Positions 18,432 to 27,331 of a stretch of DNA of 64,000 nt are shown one piece after another (the stretch's first letter is position 1; each line of letters opens with the position of its first letter). The translations under genes and the position numbers were made by a program. Below the pieces are notes generated by a model. It made no database searches. It saw only the letters and a program-made list of their open reading frames with translations, and was not told the origin of the DNA. The DNA is from Bordetella genomosp. 4 (GTDB lineage Bacteria > Pseudomonadota > Gammaproteobacteria > Burkholderiales > Burkholderiaceae_B), in contig NZ_NEVQ01000021.1 of NCBI RefSeq assembly GCF_002261185.1, positions 62,001 to 126,000 on the forward strand, in the 5' to 3' direction.

Positions 18432-18971
18432 CTACTTCAGTTCTGGAAAATCCACAACGGTGTCATTCACGCGGTTGAACACATTCGTGAATGTGATGAT
18501 GGATATCGCCAATGCGATATCCACTACAGCCTCGTCCGGAAAGCCCGCCGAGCGCAATGCAGTGAATGACTCTGCGTCGAGGGTCCCGCGGCCCTCCTGA
18601 AGACGCCGTACAAACTGGATCAACGCATCGCGCCTTGCGTCTCCGGTAGCTTCCAGCGCCCTGATAGCGCGCACCGTGTCCACGGACAGGCCAGACGCCT
18701 TAGCCGCCAAGCTATGTGCCGCGACGCAGTAATCGCAACCGGCGATCGCGCTCACCACCAGCTTGACGGTCTCGCGCTCCTGTGCGGAAAGAACACCACG
18801 CGCAAGCACCGCGTCGGCGGACAGCATCGCCTTAAGGGCCTGCGTATTCAAGGTGCCAATAGCCGCATAGGCGTTGGGGACCATTCCCACTGCTTTACGG
18901 ATACCGGCAAAAACGTCGGCGGTTTCGCCGGAGGCGCTAGTGGCTGCGGGTGTGTTGATACGGGAAGTCAT
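18432..18971 (-). CDS. AhpD-like carboxymuconolactone-decarboxylase family protein
   Basis: The 179-residue helical protein carries the redox motif CDYC (Cys79, Cys82) followed by His86, the catalytic arrangement of AhpD-type alkylhydroperoxidases. Met18971 begins MTSRINTP; the open frame continuing to 19049 overlaps the MFS gene end and lacks a ribosome site. It is the last gene of the GlxA-SDR-MFS-AhpD group, 61 bases after the MFS stop. A peroxide or reactive-electrophile defence role is likely but not proven. Confidence 0.88.
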   Translation of the reverse strand: MTSRINTPAATSASGETADVFAGIRKAVGMVPNAYAAIGTLNTQALKAMLSADAVLARGVLSAQERETVKLVVSAIAGCDYCVAAHSLAAKASGLSVDTVRAIRALEATGDARRDALIQFVRRLQEGRGTLDAESFTALRSAGFPDEAVVDIALAISIITFTNVFNRVNDTVVDFPELK

Positions 18972-19032
18972 TTTCTTGAATCCTTTTAAAGTGGTCTTGC
19001 TGGAAACGAGTGCAACAGGCGCGAAAAAAAGC

Positions 19033-20226
19033 TCAAATTTTTGGGGCAATGGCAGGATTCAGGCCCAAGGCGATCAACTCCGCCAGAGCCGCCGCCACGC
19101 CGATCGCCCAGAACGCGCCTGCGCCCAACATGACAGCCCCCAAGGCGCTGCCGACGGAAAAACCTAAATACATAGTCGACGAATTAAGCGCCAGGACAAC
19201 CGGAGCCTGCGCCGGGATACCCACGCCAATCAGCCGAGCCATCTGCGCGGGAAAGAATGACCACACGGTAAAACCCCACACAGCGACGGCGGCCAAGACC
19301 AGACCCAGCGACACGCCACGAGGTAACACCGTTGCGATGGTCAGCGCCAGGAACGACAACCCCAATAGCACGAGCGATCCGCGTACCACGCTGCCTGCCC
19401 CAAAACGGTCGTTCAAGACCCCACCGGTCATAACTCCTGCCGCCGCGCAAAGCCCCCAGAGCGAGACAGACGCGGTGATCTCCAACGGGCCGAAGGCCAG
19501 CACGGCGCTCAGATATTCGGCAATATAGGGATAGGCAACAAAGGCGCCAATGGACCAGAACAGACTGACCGCCAGCAAGCGCTGCACAGAGCGCTGACGA
19601 ACCACCGAGACACGTTGGCGCAAGCCGGCCACTTCGATACTCTGCCCCGCCTCACGATCGATGCCGGTCAAAATGCCTGCGATAGCCACGATGCTCATCG
19701 CGCCCACCAGCAGAAATGTTGCGCGCCAACCGAAGGCATGGCCGATCAGTCCGCCAAGCGGCAGGCCCAGAGCAATGGCCAGAGTCTGTCCCGCACTGAC
19801 GATGGCAAGCGCCCGCCCCCGCATTGCGGGTGGAACGATGACGCCGGCCAGTCCGTTGGCAGCCGGCACATAAAGGCCCGCCGCAACGGCCATCAGTACT
19901 CGCGCAACGATCAATACGGCGAATGACGACGATAGAGCTGCCACTACATTGCCAATGGCGAACAGGACCATGGCAATCAGCAACACCTGCTTGCGCGCCA
20001 TCCGGCCAGTGACCACCGTGGTGAGCGGCGACGACAGTGCCAACACTAGCGTGAACACAACAACCAACAGAGCGATGGTGGGAACCGGCAGCGCAAAGTC
20101 TTGCGCCATGACTGGCAGCAACGGCGCAATCATGAACCCTTCTGTACCTATGGCGAACGTCCCCAGGGCCAGGAATCCGGCCGGCAGCAACACGGCGCGC
20201 GAATCCTGGGCAAGCGTCGCGGTCAT
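19033..20226 (-). CDS. MFS transporter, drug/sugar-efflux type
   Basis: The 397-residue protein has 12 predicted transmembrane segments. The loop-2 motif (GRMARKQVLL) and the layout of AraJ/Cmr-type efflux pumps of the DHA1 family are clear. The start at 20226 is preceded by AGGAG. A strong hairpin at 20245-20273 lies between it and the upstream SDR gene. Substrate unknown; the neighbouring SDR, AhpD-like protein and GlxA regulator suggest response to a toxic organic compound (inference). Confidence 0.9.
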   Translation of the reverse strand: MTATLAQDSRAVLLPAGFLALGTFAIGTEGFMIAPLLPVMAQDFALPVPTIALLVVVFTLVLALSSPLTTVVTGRMARKQVLLIAMVLFAIGNVVAALSSSFAVLIVARVLMAVAAGLYVPAANGLAGVIVPPAMRGRALAIVSAGQTLAIALGLPLGGLIGHAFGWRATFLLVGAMSIVAIAGILTGIDREAGQSIEVAGLRQRVSVVRQRSVQRLLAVSLFWSIGAFVAYPYIAEYLSAVLAFGPLEITASVSLWGLCAAAGVMTGGVLNDRFGAGSVVRGSLVLLGLSFLALTIATVLPRGVSLGLVLAAVAVWGFTVWSFFPAQMARLIGVGIPAQAPVVLALNSSTMYLGFSVGSALGAVMLGAGAFWAIGVAAALAELIALGLNPAIAPKI

Positions 20227-20244
20227 GAAAAAACTCTCCTATAA

Positions 20245-20273
20245 ATGCAGCCCGGGCGAACGCCGGGCTGCAT
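20245..20273. other. Perfect 11-bp hairpin between SDR and MFS genes
   Basis: ATGCAGCCCGG (20245-20255) and CCGGGCTGCAT (20263-20273) form an 11-bp perfect stem with a seven-base loop. On the transcribed minus strand it falls just before the AGGAG and a short T-run ahead of the MFS start. It may attenuate transcription, stabilise an mRNA end or bind a protein. Confidence 0.7.
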
Positions 20274-20286
20274 CAATCCACGTGCT

Positions 20287-21045
20287 TTACACCGGGATGG
20301 GATTAGCTGCGATTTCAGCGTTGAAACCATCAATCAACGCGTGTTCACCAATTCCAGGGTTATCGCGCAAGGCGCGAATCGCCTCAACGAACACTTCCGG
20401 CGCGTCGGTTGCCAGCCCCTGCATCGTTTCTGCGATGAAGGCGTCAAGCGGCATGGCGCGAGGGTCGCCGCTCTTTTTGATGAGGTCGGTGTCGACCCAC
20501 GGAGGCGCGATTTCCTGGACAGTTACGCTGGTACCTTTAAGCGTGAAACGCTGTGACAAGGCATAGGAGTGCAGTGCCGCCTTGGACGCGGAGTACACCG
20601 CATTAGTGGCGATAGGCACGTAGGCCAGCACCGAGGTGTTGTGGATGATGGTGGCGCGCGGTTGAGCCTTGAGATGCTCGATCAACGCAGAAGTCAACCG
20701 GATCGGACCAAGCAGGTTCGTATCAAGAATCCGGCGCGAAACGGCATCATCGATGCGGCCGGACGGGTCGTCGAACGGCATGATGCCTGCATTATTGACC
20801 AGTACGTTCAACGCCGGATACTCGCGGATCAGTTGCGCGGCGACGCGGTCGATGTCGGCTGCATCAGAAATGTCCAGGGCCACACCCTCGATCCCGGGAT
20901 GCGCCGCAGCCACTTCATCCAGCAGAGCCTGCCGGCGCCCGGCGATGATGACTTTGTTGCCCAGAGCATGAAACTGCTCTGCCAGCGCACGGCCGATGCC
21001 CGAGGTGCCGCCGGTGATAAAGATCGTGTTGCCCGTCATTTGCAT
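20287..21045 (-). CDS. Short-chain dehydrogenase/reductase (DltE-like)
   Basis: The 252-residue protein has the classical SDR cofactor motif TGGTSGIG at residues 10-17, the NNAG motif (NVLVNNAGIMPF) and the active-site YSASK. It resembles the DltE-type NAD(P)-dependent oxidoreductases. It lies 60 bases upstream of the MFS gene on the same strand. Substrate unknown. Confidence 0.92.
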   Translation of the reverse strand: MQMTGNTIFITGGTSGIGRALAEQFHALGNKVIIAGRRQALLDEVAAAHPGIEGVALDISDAADIDRVAAQLIREYPALNVLVNNAGIMPFDDPSGRIDDAVSRRILDTNLLGPIRLTSALIEHLKAQPRATIIHNTSVLAYVPIATNAVYSASKAALHSYALSQRFTLKGTSVTVQEIAPPWVDTDLIKKSGDPRAMPLDAFIAETMQGLATDAPEVFVEAIRALRDNPGIGEHALIDGFNAEIAANPIPV

Positions 21046-21176
21046 GATTTGTCCTTGTCTGACGCCTGGATGGCGTTTTCAATGGACGTACTATGCGCGA
21101 TTCCGGAAAAGACTCAAATGTCATAGATCCGGCAATAACGGACATGTGCAATCAACGCCGCAAGAAAGCCCAGCAG

Positions 21177-22127
21177 TCAGGCTGACTCGCGTTCTTGCAT
21201 CGGCATCAGGCCCCGCTTCACACTGGCTGGTGGCTGGCCCAGGTTACGCAGAAAAGCGCGCCGCATCCGGTCTCGGTCCGCAAAGCCTGTGTCGCGCGCC
21301 ACAATTTCCAGGGGATAGCGGCCGTCTTCCAACATAACGCGGGCGGCTTCCAGCCGCAGCATTTCCACGGCTTTGGCGGGAGACCTTCCGGTCTCTTCGC
21401 GAAATACTCGGCTGAACTGGCGCGGAGACAGGTTGGCAGATTCGGCAAGCTCTTCAACAGACAAGGAACTGCGCAGGTTTTCTCGGGCATAGGCCAGCGC
21501 ACGTTTGACCCGGTCCGAACGAGGTTCCAGCGCCAGCATCGCCGAAAACTGCGACTGCCCGCCGTGGCGGCGATGGTAGACAACGAGTTTCCGAGCCAAC
21601 AGCCGAGAAAGCGTGGACCCATGGTCTTCCTCAATCAGCGCCAGAGTCAGATCAATGGCGGATGACATGCCGGCGGATGTCCAGATGTTCCCGTCACGGA
21701 CAAAAATGCGGTCCTCTTCGACTTTTATCTTCGGAAAGCGCTTCTGAAGCGCGTGTGCATGTGCCCAATGCGTCGTGGCGGTGCGGCCATCGAGCAGGCC
21801 CGCCTGCGCCAGCACAAAAGCGCCAGTGCACACCCCAGCCACGCGGCGGGCCTCATTACCCGCAAGGGCGACATACGCGCGCAGCCCAGGCGAAATATCC
21901 TGGGGCGCCAATTGCCCGGCGACCATCAGCGTGTCGGGCATGAACCCTAGCGGCGCCGTTTCAATACCTGCATTCATTGATGACCTGATCGTGCCTCCCT
22001 TCTCGGACAACACCGTCAGCCGATAGCCCATATCGCCTAGCTCGGCGTTGGCCAGTTCAAAGGCCGAAAGGGCTGCCAAGCCCATCAATTGGAAGCCATC
22101 TTCGAGGATCAAACCAACATGCCGCAT
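21177..22127 (-). CDS. GlxA-family AraC-type regulator (DJ-1/PfpI domain plus HTH)
   Basis: The 316-residue protein has an N-terminal DJ-1/PfpI-like domain (about 1-180, with VAGVCTGAFVLAQAGLLDG around the nucleophile-elbow cysteine) and a C-terminal double AraC helix-turn-helix (SVEELAESANLSPRQFSRVFREETG). Two adjacent ATGs occur; the second, at 22127, is better spaced from GAAGGA. It is upstream of, and on the same strand as, the SDR-MFS-AhpD genes, its likely targets. The effector is unknown. Confidence 0.9.
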   Translation of the reverse strand: MRHVGLILEDGFQLMGLAALSAFELANAELGDMGYRLTVLSEKGGTIRSSMNAGIETAPLGFMPDTLMVAGQLAPQDISPGLRAYVALAGNEARRVAGVCTGAFVLAQAGLLDGRTATTHWAHAHALQKRFPKIKVEEDRIFVRDGNIWTSAGMSSAIDLTLALIEEDHGSTLSRLLARKLVVYHRRHGGQSQFSAMLALEPRSDRVKRALAYARENLRSSLSVEELAESANLSPRQFSRVFREETGRSPAKAVEMLRLEAARVMLEDGRYPLEIVARDTGFADRDRMRRAFLRNLGQPPASVKRGLMPMQERESA

Positions 22128-22280
22128 CATGCGTCCTTCGGGAAACGGAAGATCAGAATAATCCCCCTCCGCGGCAGCATCCACTTGTTGATGAGCATCG
22201 GCCTACTTTGTTGCATTATTCTGACGTAGGGATACGACCTTCATTCTCCCCGCTCGCGCAATATGCGTGTTGGAACCACA

Positions 22281-22727
22281 TCACAATTTGGCAGCAACAG
22301 GAAGCCGAAACGGCGCGCCCAGTCGGTTGAACGCATTCATTGCGGCGATCGTGATCGTGAGGTCGACAAGGTCTTTGGGTGTGAACGCTGCCGAGGCGGC
22401 GGCATACGCCTCATCCGAGGCATGCGTTTCGCTGACACGGGTCACTTCCTCTGCCCAGGCCAGCGCGGCTCGCTCCTGGTCGGAGAACAGGTGGTGCACC
22501 TCGTCCCAAACCGGCACCAACGTGATCTTGTCGATCGACATGGTTTTCCTGAGATCTCGGCTGTGCATGTCGATGCAGTGGGCACAGCCGTTGATTTGCG
22601 ACACGCGGAGGAACACAAGGTGGATGAGCTCCTCGGGGAGACTCGTCTTCCTCGTGACGTAGTGATGAATACCAAAAAGGGCCTTCGCGCCATCAGGTGC
22701 GATCTCCTGCCAGTTCAAGCGGATCAT
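22281..22727 (-). CDS. AhpD-like carboxymuconolactone-decarboxylase family protein
   Basis: The 148-residue protein carries the CAHC redox motif (Cys48, Cys51) and His55 in QINGCAHCIDMHSRDLR, typical of AhpD-like peroxidases. The start at 22727 follows GGAAAG; the longer open frame to 22856 runs into the divergent promoter. It is divergent from a MocR-type regulator gene (154 bases apart), a common arrangement in which the regulator controls this gene. Confidence 0.9.
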   Translation of the reverse strand: MIRLNWQEIAPDGAKALFGIHHYVTRKTSLPEELIHLVFLRVSQINGCAHCIDMHSRDLRKTMSIDKITLVPVWDEVHHLFSDQERAALAWAEEVTRVSETHASDEAYAAASAAFTPKDLVDLTITIAAMNAFNRLGAPFRLPVAAKL

Positions 22728-22881
22728 CTCAGTTCTTTCCTGTTGTTGATGGTGAGTAGCGTTGCGGTCGGCGCGCCCGGGTCGGCTATCGACTTCGGCC
22801 GCGATCCATGTCATAACTCCACGATACTCCGCCGGAAGTTGGAGAAACAGGCCCAAAAACTACCGAAACGACTGATCCAAG

Positions 22882-24300
22882 ATGACTGACCCGAACACGC
22901 CTGCTGTGCTTTCCATCCAGGTCGACCGTACCACCGCGGTGCCTATCGGCGACCAGATCCATGCGAACCTGCGACGGGCAATCGTCGACGGCCGGCTTGC
23001 ACCCGGACAGCGTTTGCCTTCCGGTCGGGACCTCGCCGTGCAGCTTGGCGTCGCGCGCGGCACCATCCGCGTGGCCTACGATCGACTGATGGCCGAGAAC
23101 TTGGTGTTCGGTGCTGGCCCCGCCGGTACACGCGTATGTGCACGGCTGCCTATCAGCCGAACGGACGACGGGACGTCGCTCGACGGGCCTTTAGCAGGTT
23201 TCACCCGCCCATACTCCAGCGCCCCGCTACCGTTCCAGATGGGCGTACCCGCTCAAGATGCGTTTCCCGCCAAGCTCTGGGCCCGCATGCGGGCGCGTGC
23301 CGCACGCGCCGATGCCATCGCTTACACGGCCTACTCCGACCCGCGCGGCGAACCTGCATTGCGGGCGCATATCGCGAGCCACCTGGCCGTCAGCCGACGA
23401 ATGCAATGTCATCCTGATCAGATTATCGTCACCAGCGGATACCGGCACGGCCTGATGATTGCGCTGACGGCACTGCGCGCGCATGGACGCAAGGCGTGGA
23501 TTGAGGAGCCAGGTTTTCCGCTAGCGAGACGCGCACTGGAACTGATCGGAGCCGTGATAGAACCCGTACCCGTCGATGCGGAGGGCGTGCGTGTGGAAGA
23601 TGGCATCGCCAGCGCGCCAGACGCGCTGCTGGCGCTGGTCACCCCGGGCCAGCACGCACCGCTGGGCGTGCCTCTGTCGTCGGCACGAAGGCACGCCCTG
23701 CTCGATTGGGCAGCAGCAAGTGGCGCCTGGATCATCGAAGACGATTACCTCGGAGAACTACAGCTCGATGGCCGGGCGGCACCGGCCCTTGCCGCAGGCG
23801 CAGGCGCCGAGCGCGTGATTCACATTGGCGCGTTCAGCAAGACGATCAGCCCGGCGCTCGGCCTTGGTTTCGTCGTTGCTCCACTCTCCGTGGCGGAGCG
23901 TCTGGTCGAGGTCTCAGCCGTGTTGGCCCCCGCTCCGAACCAGACCACCCAATTGGCGATCACGGAGTTTCTGGCGGGTGGACATTTCCTGCGGCATTTG
24001 CGTCAAATGAAGGCGCTCTATGCCGAGCGCCGCAGCCTCGCGCTACAACATGTCAGCGAGTTTCTACCGGGCACACTGACGGCTGGCCTAGGCCTGATCG
24101 CACCGCTTCCACAGACCGCCAACGACAGCACCATTGTCGGCATTGCCCGCGCACGCGGCCTCGCACCGTCTGCACTGTCTTCCTGGTATCTCCGCCGCAC
24201 TCACGCGCAACGTGGCTTGCTACTCAGCGTGACGAACCTGCGCCTCGACAACATCGATGCCGCTTGCGCGACGCTTGCAAAAATCGTTGCGTCTTATTGA
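22882..24300 (+). CDS. MocR-type regulator (GntR HTH fused to aminotransferase-like domain)
   Basis: The 472-residue protein has a GntR winged helix near residues 15-80 (ANLRRAIVDGRLAPGQRLPS) and a fold-type I aminotransferase-like domain. In that domain the PLP-binding lysine is retained in HIGAFSKTISPALGLGFV and the cofactor Asp in WIIEDDYLGEL. Some MocR proteins (PdxR, GabR) sense PLP or amines. The divergent AhpD-like gene is the likely target. Confidence 0.92.
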   Translation: MTDPNTPAVLSIQVDRTTAVPIGDQIHANLRRAIVDGRLAPGQRLPSGRDLAVQLGVARGTIRVAYDRLMAENLVFGAGPAGTRVCARLPISRTDDGTSLDGPLAGFTRPYSSAPLPFQMGVPAQDAFPAKLWARMRARAARADAIAYTAYSDPRGEPALRAHIASHLAVSRRMQCHPDQIIVTSGYRHGLMIALTALRAHGRKAWIEEPGFPLARRALELIGAVIEPVPVDAEGVRVEDGIASAPDALLALVTPGQHAPLGVPLSSARRHALLDWAAASGAWIIEDDYLGELQLDGRAAPALAAGAGAERVIHIGAFSKTISPALGLGFVVAPLSVAERLVEVSAVLAPAPNQTTQLAITEFLAGGHFLRHLRQMKALYAERRSLALQHVSEFLPGTLTAGLGLIAPLPQTANDSTIVGIARARGLAPSALSSWYLRRTHAQRGLLLSVTNLRLDNIDAACATLAKIVASY

Positions 24301-24322
24301 TTCGTAACCCGCGTTTCATACC

Positions 24323-24820
24323 TCAACGCTCGCCACCTCCAGTCTGTGTGCCCTGCTCCAGCGCCTCTGCGAACTTGCGCATCAAACGCACCAAGTCCGT
24401 GATGTCTTCTGCAGTCCAGTCCTGAAAGATCTCCCGTGCCAGACGCTCGCGGGCCTGGTCAAGCCGGTCAGTCACGGCCTTGCCTTTGGCAGACACCACC
24501 GCTTCGCGCATGCGGCGATCTCCGGCATTCTCATGCCGCATCACCATCCCCATGCTTTCGAGTTTGGCCAGCTGGCGACTGATGGTCGTGTAATCCCTGC
24601 CCAGGCGATCCGCCAGATCCACCACGCCGATCGGGCCCACTCGTTCGATCACCACCAAGAGGCGAAAAAGCGCTTGGTCCAGCTGCACGCCGGCTTCCGC
24701 GATCAGCCGCTCGTCGTTTCGCGGGCGGTTCATGACGCTCACGATCGAGATCAAGGACCGATGGAGGTCCTTCAGCTGCGCCGAAATATGTGTATCTTGC
24801 ACTTTCTTTTTGGCGGTCAT
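24323..24820 (-). CDS. MarR-family transcriptional regulator
   Basis: The 165-residue protein has the MarR winged helix (VDLADRLGRDYTTISRQLAKLE, about residues 65-90) and the following basic wing (GDRRMREAVVSAKG). ATG 24820 follows AGGAGGG; the frame open to 25006 overlaps the divergent gene. A palindrome at 24836-24854 lies between the two divergent starts and is the obvious operator. It probably represses the FAD monooxygenase until an aromatic ligand binds. Confidence 0.92.
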   Translation of the reverse strand: MTAKKKVQDTHISAQLKDLHRSLISIVSVMNRPRNDERLIAEAGVQLDQALFRLLVVIERVGPIGVVDLADRLGRDYTTISRQLAKLESMGMVMRHENAGDRRMREAVVSAKGKAVTDRLDQARERLAREIFQDWTAEDITDLVRLMRKFAEALEQGTQTGGGER

Positions 24821-24835
24821 AAACTGCCCTCCTAA

Positions 24836-24854
24836 TATGTGCATTTTACACATA
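24836..24854. promoter_or_regulatory. Candidate MarR operator (TATGTG-N7-CACATA)
   Basis: TATGTGCATTTTACACATA is an inverted repeat with perfect six-base arms lying in the 49 bases between the divergent MarR and FAD-monooxygenase start codons. A related half-site, TATGTGTA, occurs inside the MarR gene start near 24787-24794. Position and symmetry fit a MarR dimer site that would control both genes. Confidence 0.7.
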
Positions 24855-24869
24855 ATTCGGAGAAACGAT

Positions 24870-26390
24870 ATGCGTGAGCCTGTTGACGTCCTGATCTGCG
24901 GTGCGGGTGCTGCTGGCCTGACCCTGGCAATAGAACTGGCGCGACGCGGCGTGCGCTTTGCCCTCATCGAAAAACTCGCCTCCCCCTTTTTGGGCTCGCG
25001 TGGCAAAGGGATTCAACCGCGCACCCAGGAGGTCTTTGAAGACCTGGGTATCCTGGACCGAGCCATGGCTGCGGGGGGGATCTACCCGACGATTCGCAAA
25101 TACTCGAATGACGGCAGCCATGTGGATCAGGAAGTGACACGTATTGCTGACCCTACGCCTGCCGAGCCCTATCCGTTGCCGTTGATGGTCCCTCAGTTCA
25201 AGACCGAAGCGATCATGCGAGAGCGCCTGGTTGAACTGGGCCACGCGCCGGAATTTGGTGTCGAGCTCACCAGGATGGCGGTCAGCGCCGACGGAATAGA
25301 AGCCCAGCTCCTCACACCCGAGGGCGAGCAGACTCTCCACGCCCGCTATCTGGTGGGCACCGACGGCGGGCGCAGCCTGGTGCGCCGCATCCTGGGGATC
25401 GGCTTTCCGGGCAAGACCTTGGGCGTGCGAGCCATCGTGGCCGATGTCGTGCTGGAAGGGTTGTCGCGCGATGTGTGGCATCAATTTGGTGGTGGGGACG
25501 CAGGCCCCATGGCCATCTGCCCGCTCGCAGGCACCGATCTGTTCCAGATCCAGGCGCCCGTTCCGCTGGAGGGCGACATCGATCTCTCTGCGGCGGCGCT
25601 GACCGAACGCGTTGCCCTGCACACGCAGCGCGCGGACATCACAGTCCATTCGGTTGCCTGGTCCTCCACCTACAACATGAATGCCAGGCTCGCCGATCGT
25701 TACCGGGATGGTGCCGTGTTCCTGGTCGGCGATGCGGCGCATGTCCATCCTCCCACTGGTGGACAAGGCCTCAACACCAGCGTGCAGGACGCCTACAACC
25801 TGGGTTGGAAGCTGGCGGCCGTACTTGCCGGCGCGCCTGAAGAACTCCTAGAGACCTACGAAGCCGAACGCCGGCCTGTGGCTGAGGACGTACTCGGCCT
25901 GTCCACACGGCTGCTTGCTGGTTTCAAGAGCGGAGACAACAGGCGGACTCGTGAAGTCCAGCAACTGGATATCGGCTACCCGACCTCACCGCTATCCCTC
26001 CCGTCGCAAGCCGCGAGCAGACTTGCTCCGGGCGATCGCGCACCTGATGCCATTGTGCGTGGCGCAGGCGGCAGCCCAACACGCCTGTTCAACCTGATCA
26101 AGGGCACGCACTGGACCTTGCTGGTCAACGGCCCCTCGACCTTTCCGCCACGCGCTGGCTTGCACATCCACAGCATCGGGCCCGGCATGGAGATCGAAGA
26201 TCACTTGGGACTGTTCGCCAGGTTCTATGGCCTCGGTGAAGGCGCCGCCGCACTGGTCAGGCCAGATGGCTATTTGGCGGGAATCTTTCACAAGGATAGT
26301 GAGGCAGCGTTGCGAGAGCACCTAGACCGGTATTGCAAAATCGGCTTCGCAAGACGCGGCAGTCAGCACACGATAAGCAGATCTCATTAA
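24870..26390 (+). CDS. FAD-dependent monooxygenase, TfdB/PheA type, with a replaced C-terminal tail
   Basis: The 506-residue protein has the FAD dinucleotide-binding motif GAGAAGLTLAIELARRG near residues 9-25, the mid-chain DG motif (VGTDGGRSLVRR) and the second FAD motif GDAAHVHPPTGGQGLNTSVQ. This is the pattern of group A flavin monooxygenases that hydroxylate aromatics using NAD(P)H. The last 19 codons (from about 26334) lie in sequence homologous to an AraC gene elsewhere in the window, so the original end has been replaced by a rearrangement. The MarR gene is divergent. Confidence 0.88.
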   Translation: MREPVDVLICGAGAAGLTLAIELARRGVRFALIEKLASPFLGSRGKGIQPRTQEVFEDLGILDRAMAAGGIYPTIRKYSNDGSHVDQEVTRIADPTPAEPYPLPLMVPQFKTEAIMRERLVELGHAPEFGVELTRMAVSADGIEAQLLTPEGEQTLHARYLVGTDGGRSLVRRILGIGFPGKTLGVRAIVADVVLEGLSRDVWHQFGGGDAGPMAICPLAGTDLFQIQAPVPLEGDIDLSAAALTERVALHTQRADITVHSVAWSSTYNMNARLADRYRDGAVFLVGDAAHVHPPTGGQGLNTSVQDAYNLGWKLAAVLAGAPEELLETYEAERRPVAEDVLGLSTRLLAGFKSGDNRRTREVQQLDIGYPTSPLSLPSQAASRLAPGDRAPDAIVRGAGGSPTRLFNLIKGTHWTLLVNGPSTFPPRAGLHIHSIGPGMEIEDHLGLFARFYGLGEGAAALVRPDGYLAGIFHKDSEAALREHLDRYCKIGFARRGSQHTISRSH

Positions 26391-26571
26391 TACTGGAAAC
26401 CTCACACATCTATATCCAGCATCGCAACGAAGCAGGTCACCCTCTTCCGCATCATGTCCTGCAACGCCCCGCCACTCAGTCAAATCGAACTCCACGGACA
26501 GCCTTGAAAGTGCGAGTTCGAAATCACGTCGTTGGCCACAAAGATAGGTATAACTTTGGCCTCCCCAGCCA
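26334..26571 (-). pseudogene. Remnant of an AraC-family regulator/EamA locus
   Basis: Bases 26334-26503 align with 34331-34502, inside the intact AraC gene; read on the minus strand they give LSVEFDLTEWRGV and MRSAYRVLTAASCEADF, as in that gene. Bases 26504-26530 align with the AraC/EamA intergenic region (about 34754-34781), and 26532-26563 with the end of the EamA gene (about 35662-35694). Order and orientation match the intact locus, with two internal deletions of roughly 250 and 880 bases. It is therefore a decayed copy, not a gene. Confidence 0.85.
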
Positions 26572-27300
26572 CTACACATCGCAGGCAGCATCTTGCAGTG
26601 CGATCACCTCTTCGAGCGGAACAAACCCTTTCATTGCGCCACTGCCGGCCGCCGGTTCGCCGTCTTCGACCGCCAACGCAAAGCGAAACGCGGGATCGGC
26701 CTCGATGCGCTGGCGTAGCGCCAGGATGCGCGGATAGTCTCGCGGATCGATCGCCTGATGAAAGTCCGCCCAGCGTGCTACACCGACGAACACCGCGTCC
26801 GCCAGCGTTGGCTTGTTGCCCAATAGATAGTCGGTGTCCCCTATCATCGCCTCCAGCTGTTCATGCCGAAGAGCAACGAAACTGCGGCCAAACTTGCGCA
26901 GCGTTTCCCGCTCGCCTTCAGTGGCCTCCTGCGCTTCCAGTGCGACCCACAAGGGATAAAAGGCGCCGGTGAAACTGGTATTGAGGAAAGCGAGGTACTG
27001 ATGCATCCGGTCAGCCTGCGGTGTGCCGGGCTCGAAACTGATGCGGCGCTCGGTGTCCCGCGCCTCCAGCCACAGGGCGATCGCCATTGTCTCGGTGATG
27101 ACGTCGCTTTGTTCGGTGATCAGTACAGGGGTTTCCACCCTGCCATTCAAGCGTTTGTAGGCGTCGGTGCGCATCTCCCCCAGCATGTCCACCCGGGTAA
27201 TGCGATAAGGCTGGCCAAGCCATTCGAAGGCGGTGACGAGTCCAGCCGAGCTGCCGAGGGGGAAACCGGCGATGAAGATCGGTTCAGATGTGGAATTCAT
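26572..27300 (-). CDS. Glutathione S-transferase family protein
   Basis: The 242-residue protein has an N-terminal thioredoxin-like domain (FPLGSSAGLVTAFEWLGQPYRITRVDML) including the VETPVLITEQSDVITET segment with the cis-proline and glutathione-contacting residues. The C-terminal helical domain contains GNKPTLADAVFVGVARWADF, the conserved N-capping region of GSTs. ATG 27300 follows GGAG. It is divergent from a LysR gene whose likely operator lies between them. Detoxification of an electrophile is probable. Confidence 0.9.
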   Translation of the reverse strand: MNSTSEPIFIAGFPLGSSAGLVTAFEWLGQPYRITRVDMLGEMRTDAYKRLNGRVETPVLITEQSDVITETMAIALWLEARDTERRISFEPGTPQADRMHQYLAFLNTSFTGAFYPLWVALEAQEATEGERETLRKFGRSFVALRHEQLEAMIGDTDYLLGNKPTLADAVFVGVARWADFHQAIDPRDYPRILALRQRIEADPAFRFALAVEDGEPAAGSGAMKGFVPLEEVIALQDAACDV

Positions 27301-27331
27301 TTCATTTCTCCGTTGTCGATGCTGGGAAATA

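Noticed and set aside
17326-18600. Antisense open frame over the RlmN-like gene
   Set aside because: Shadow frame; the minus-strand product holds all conserved cysteines.
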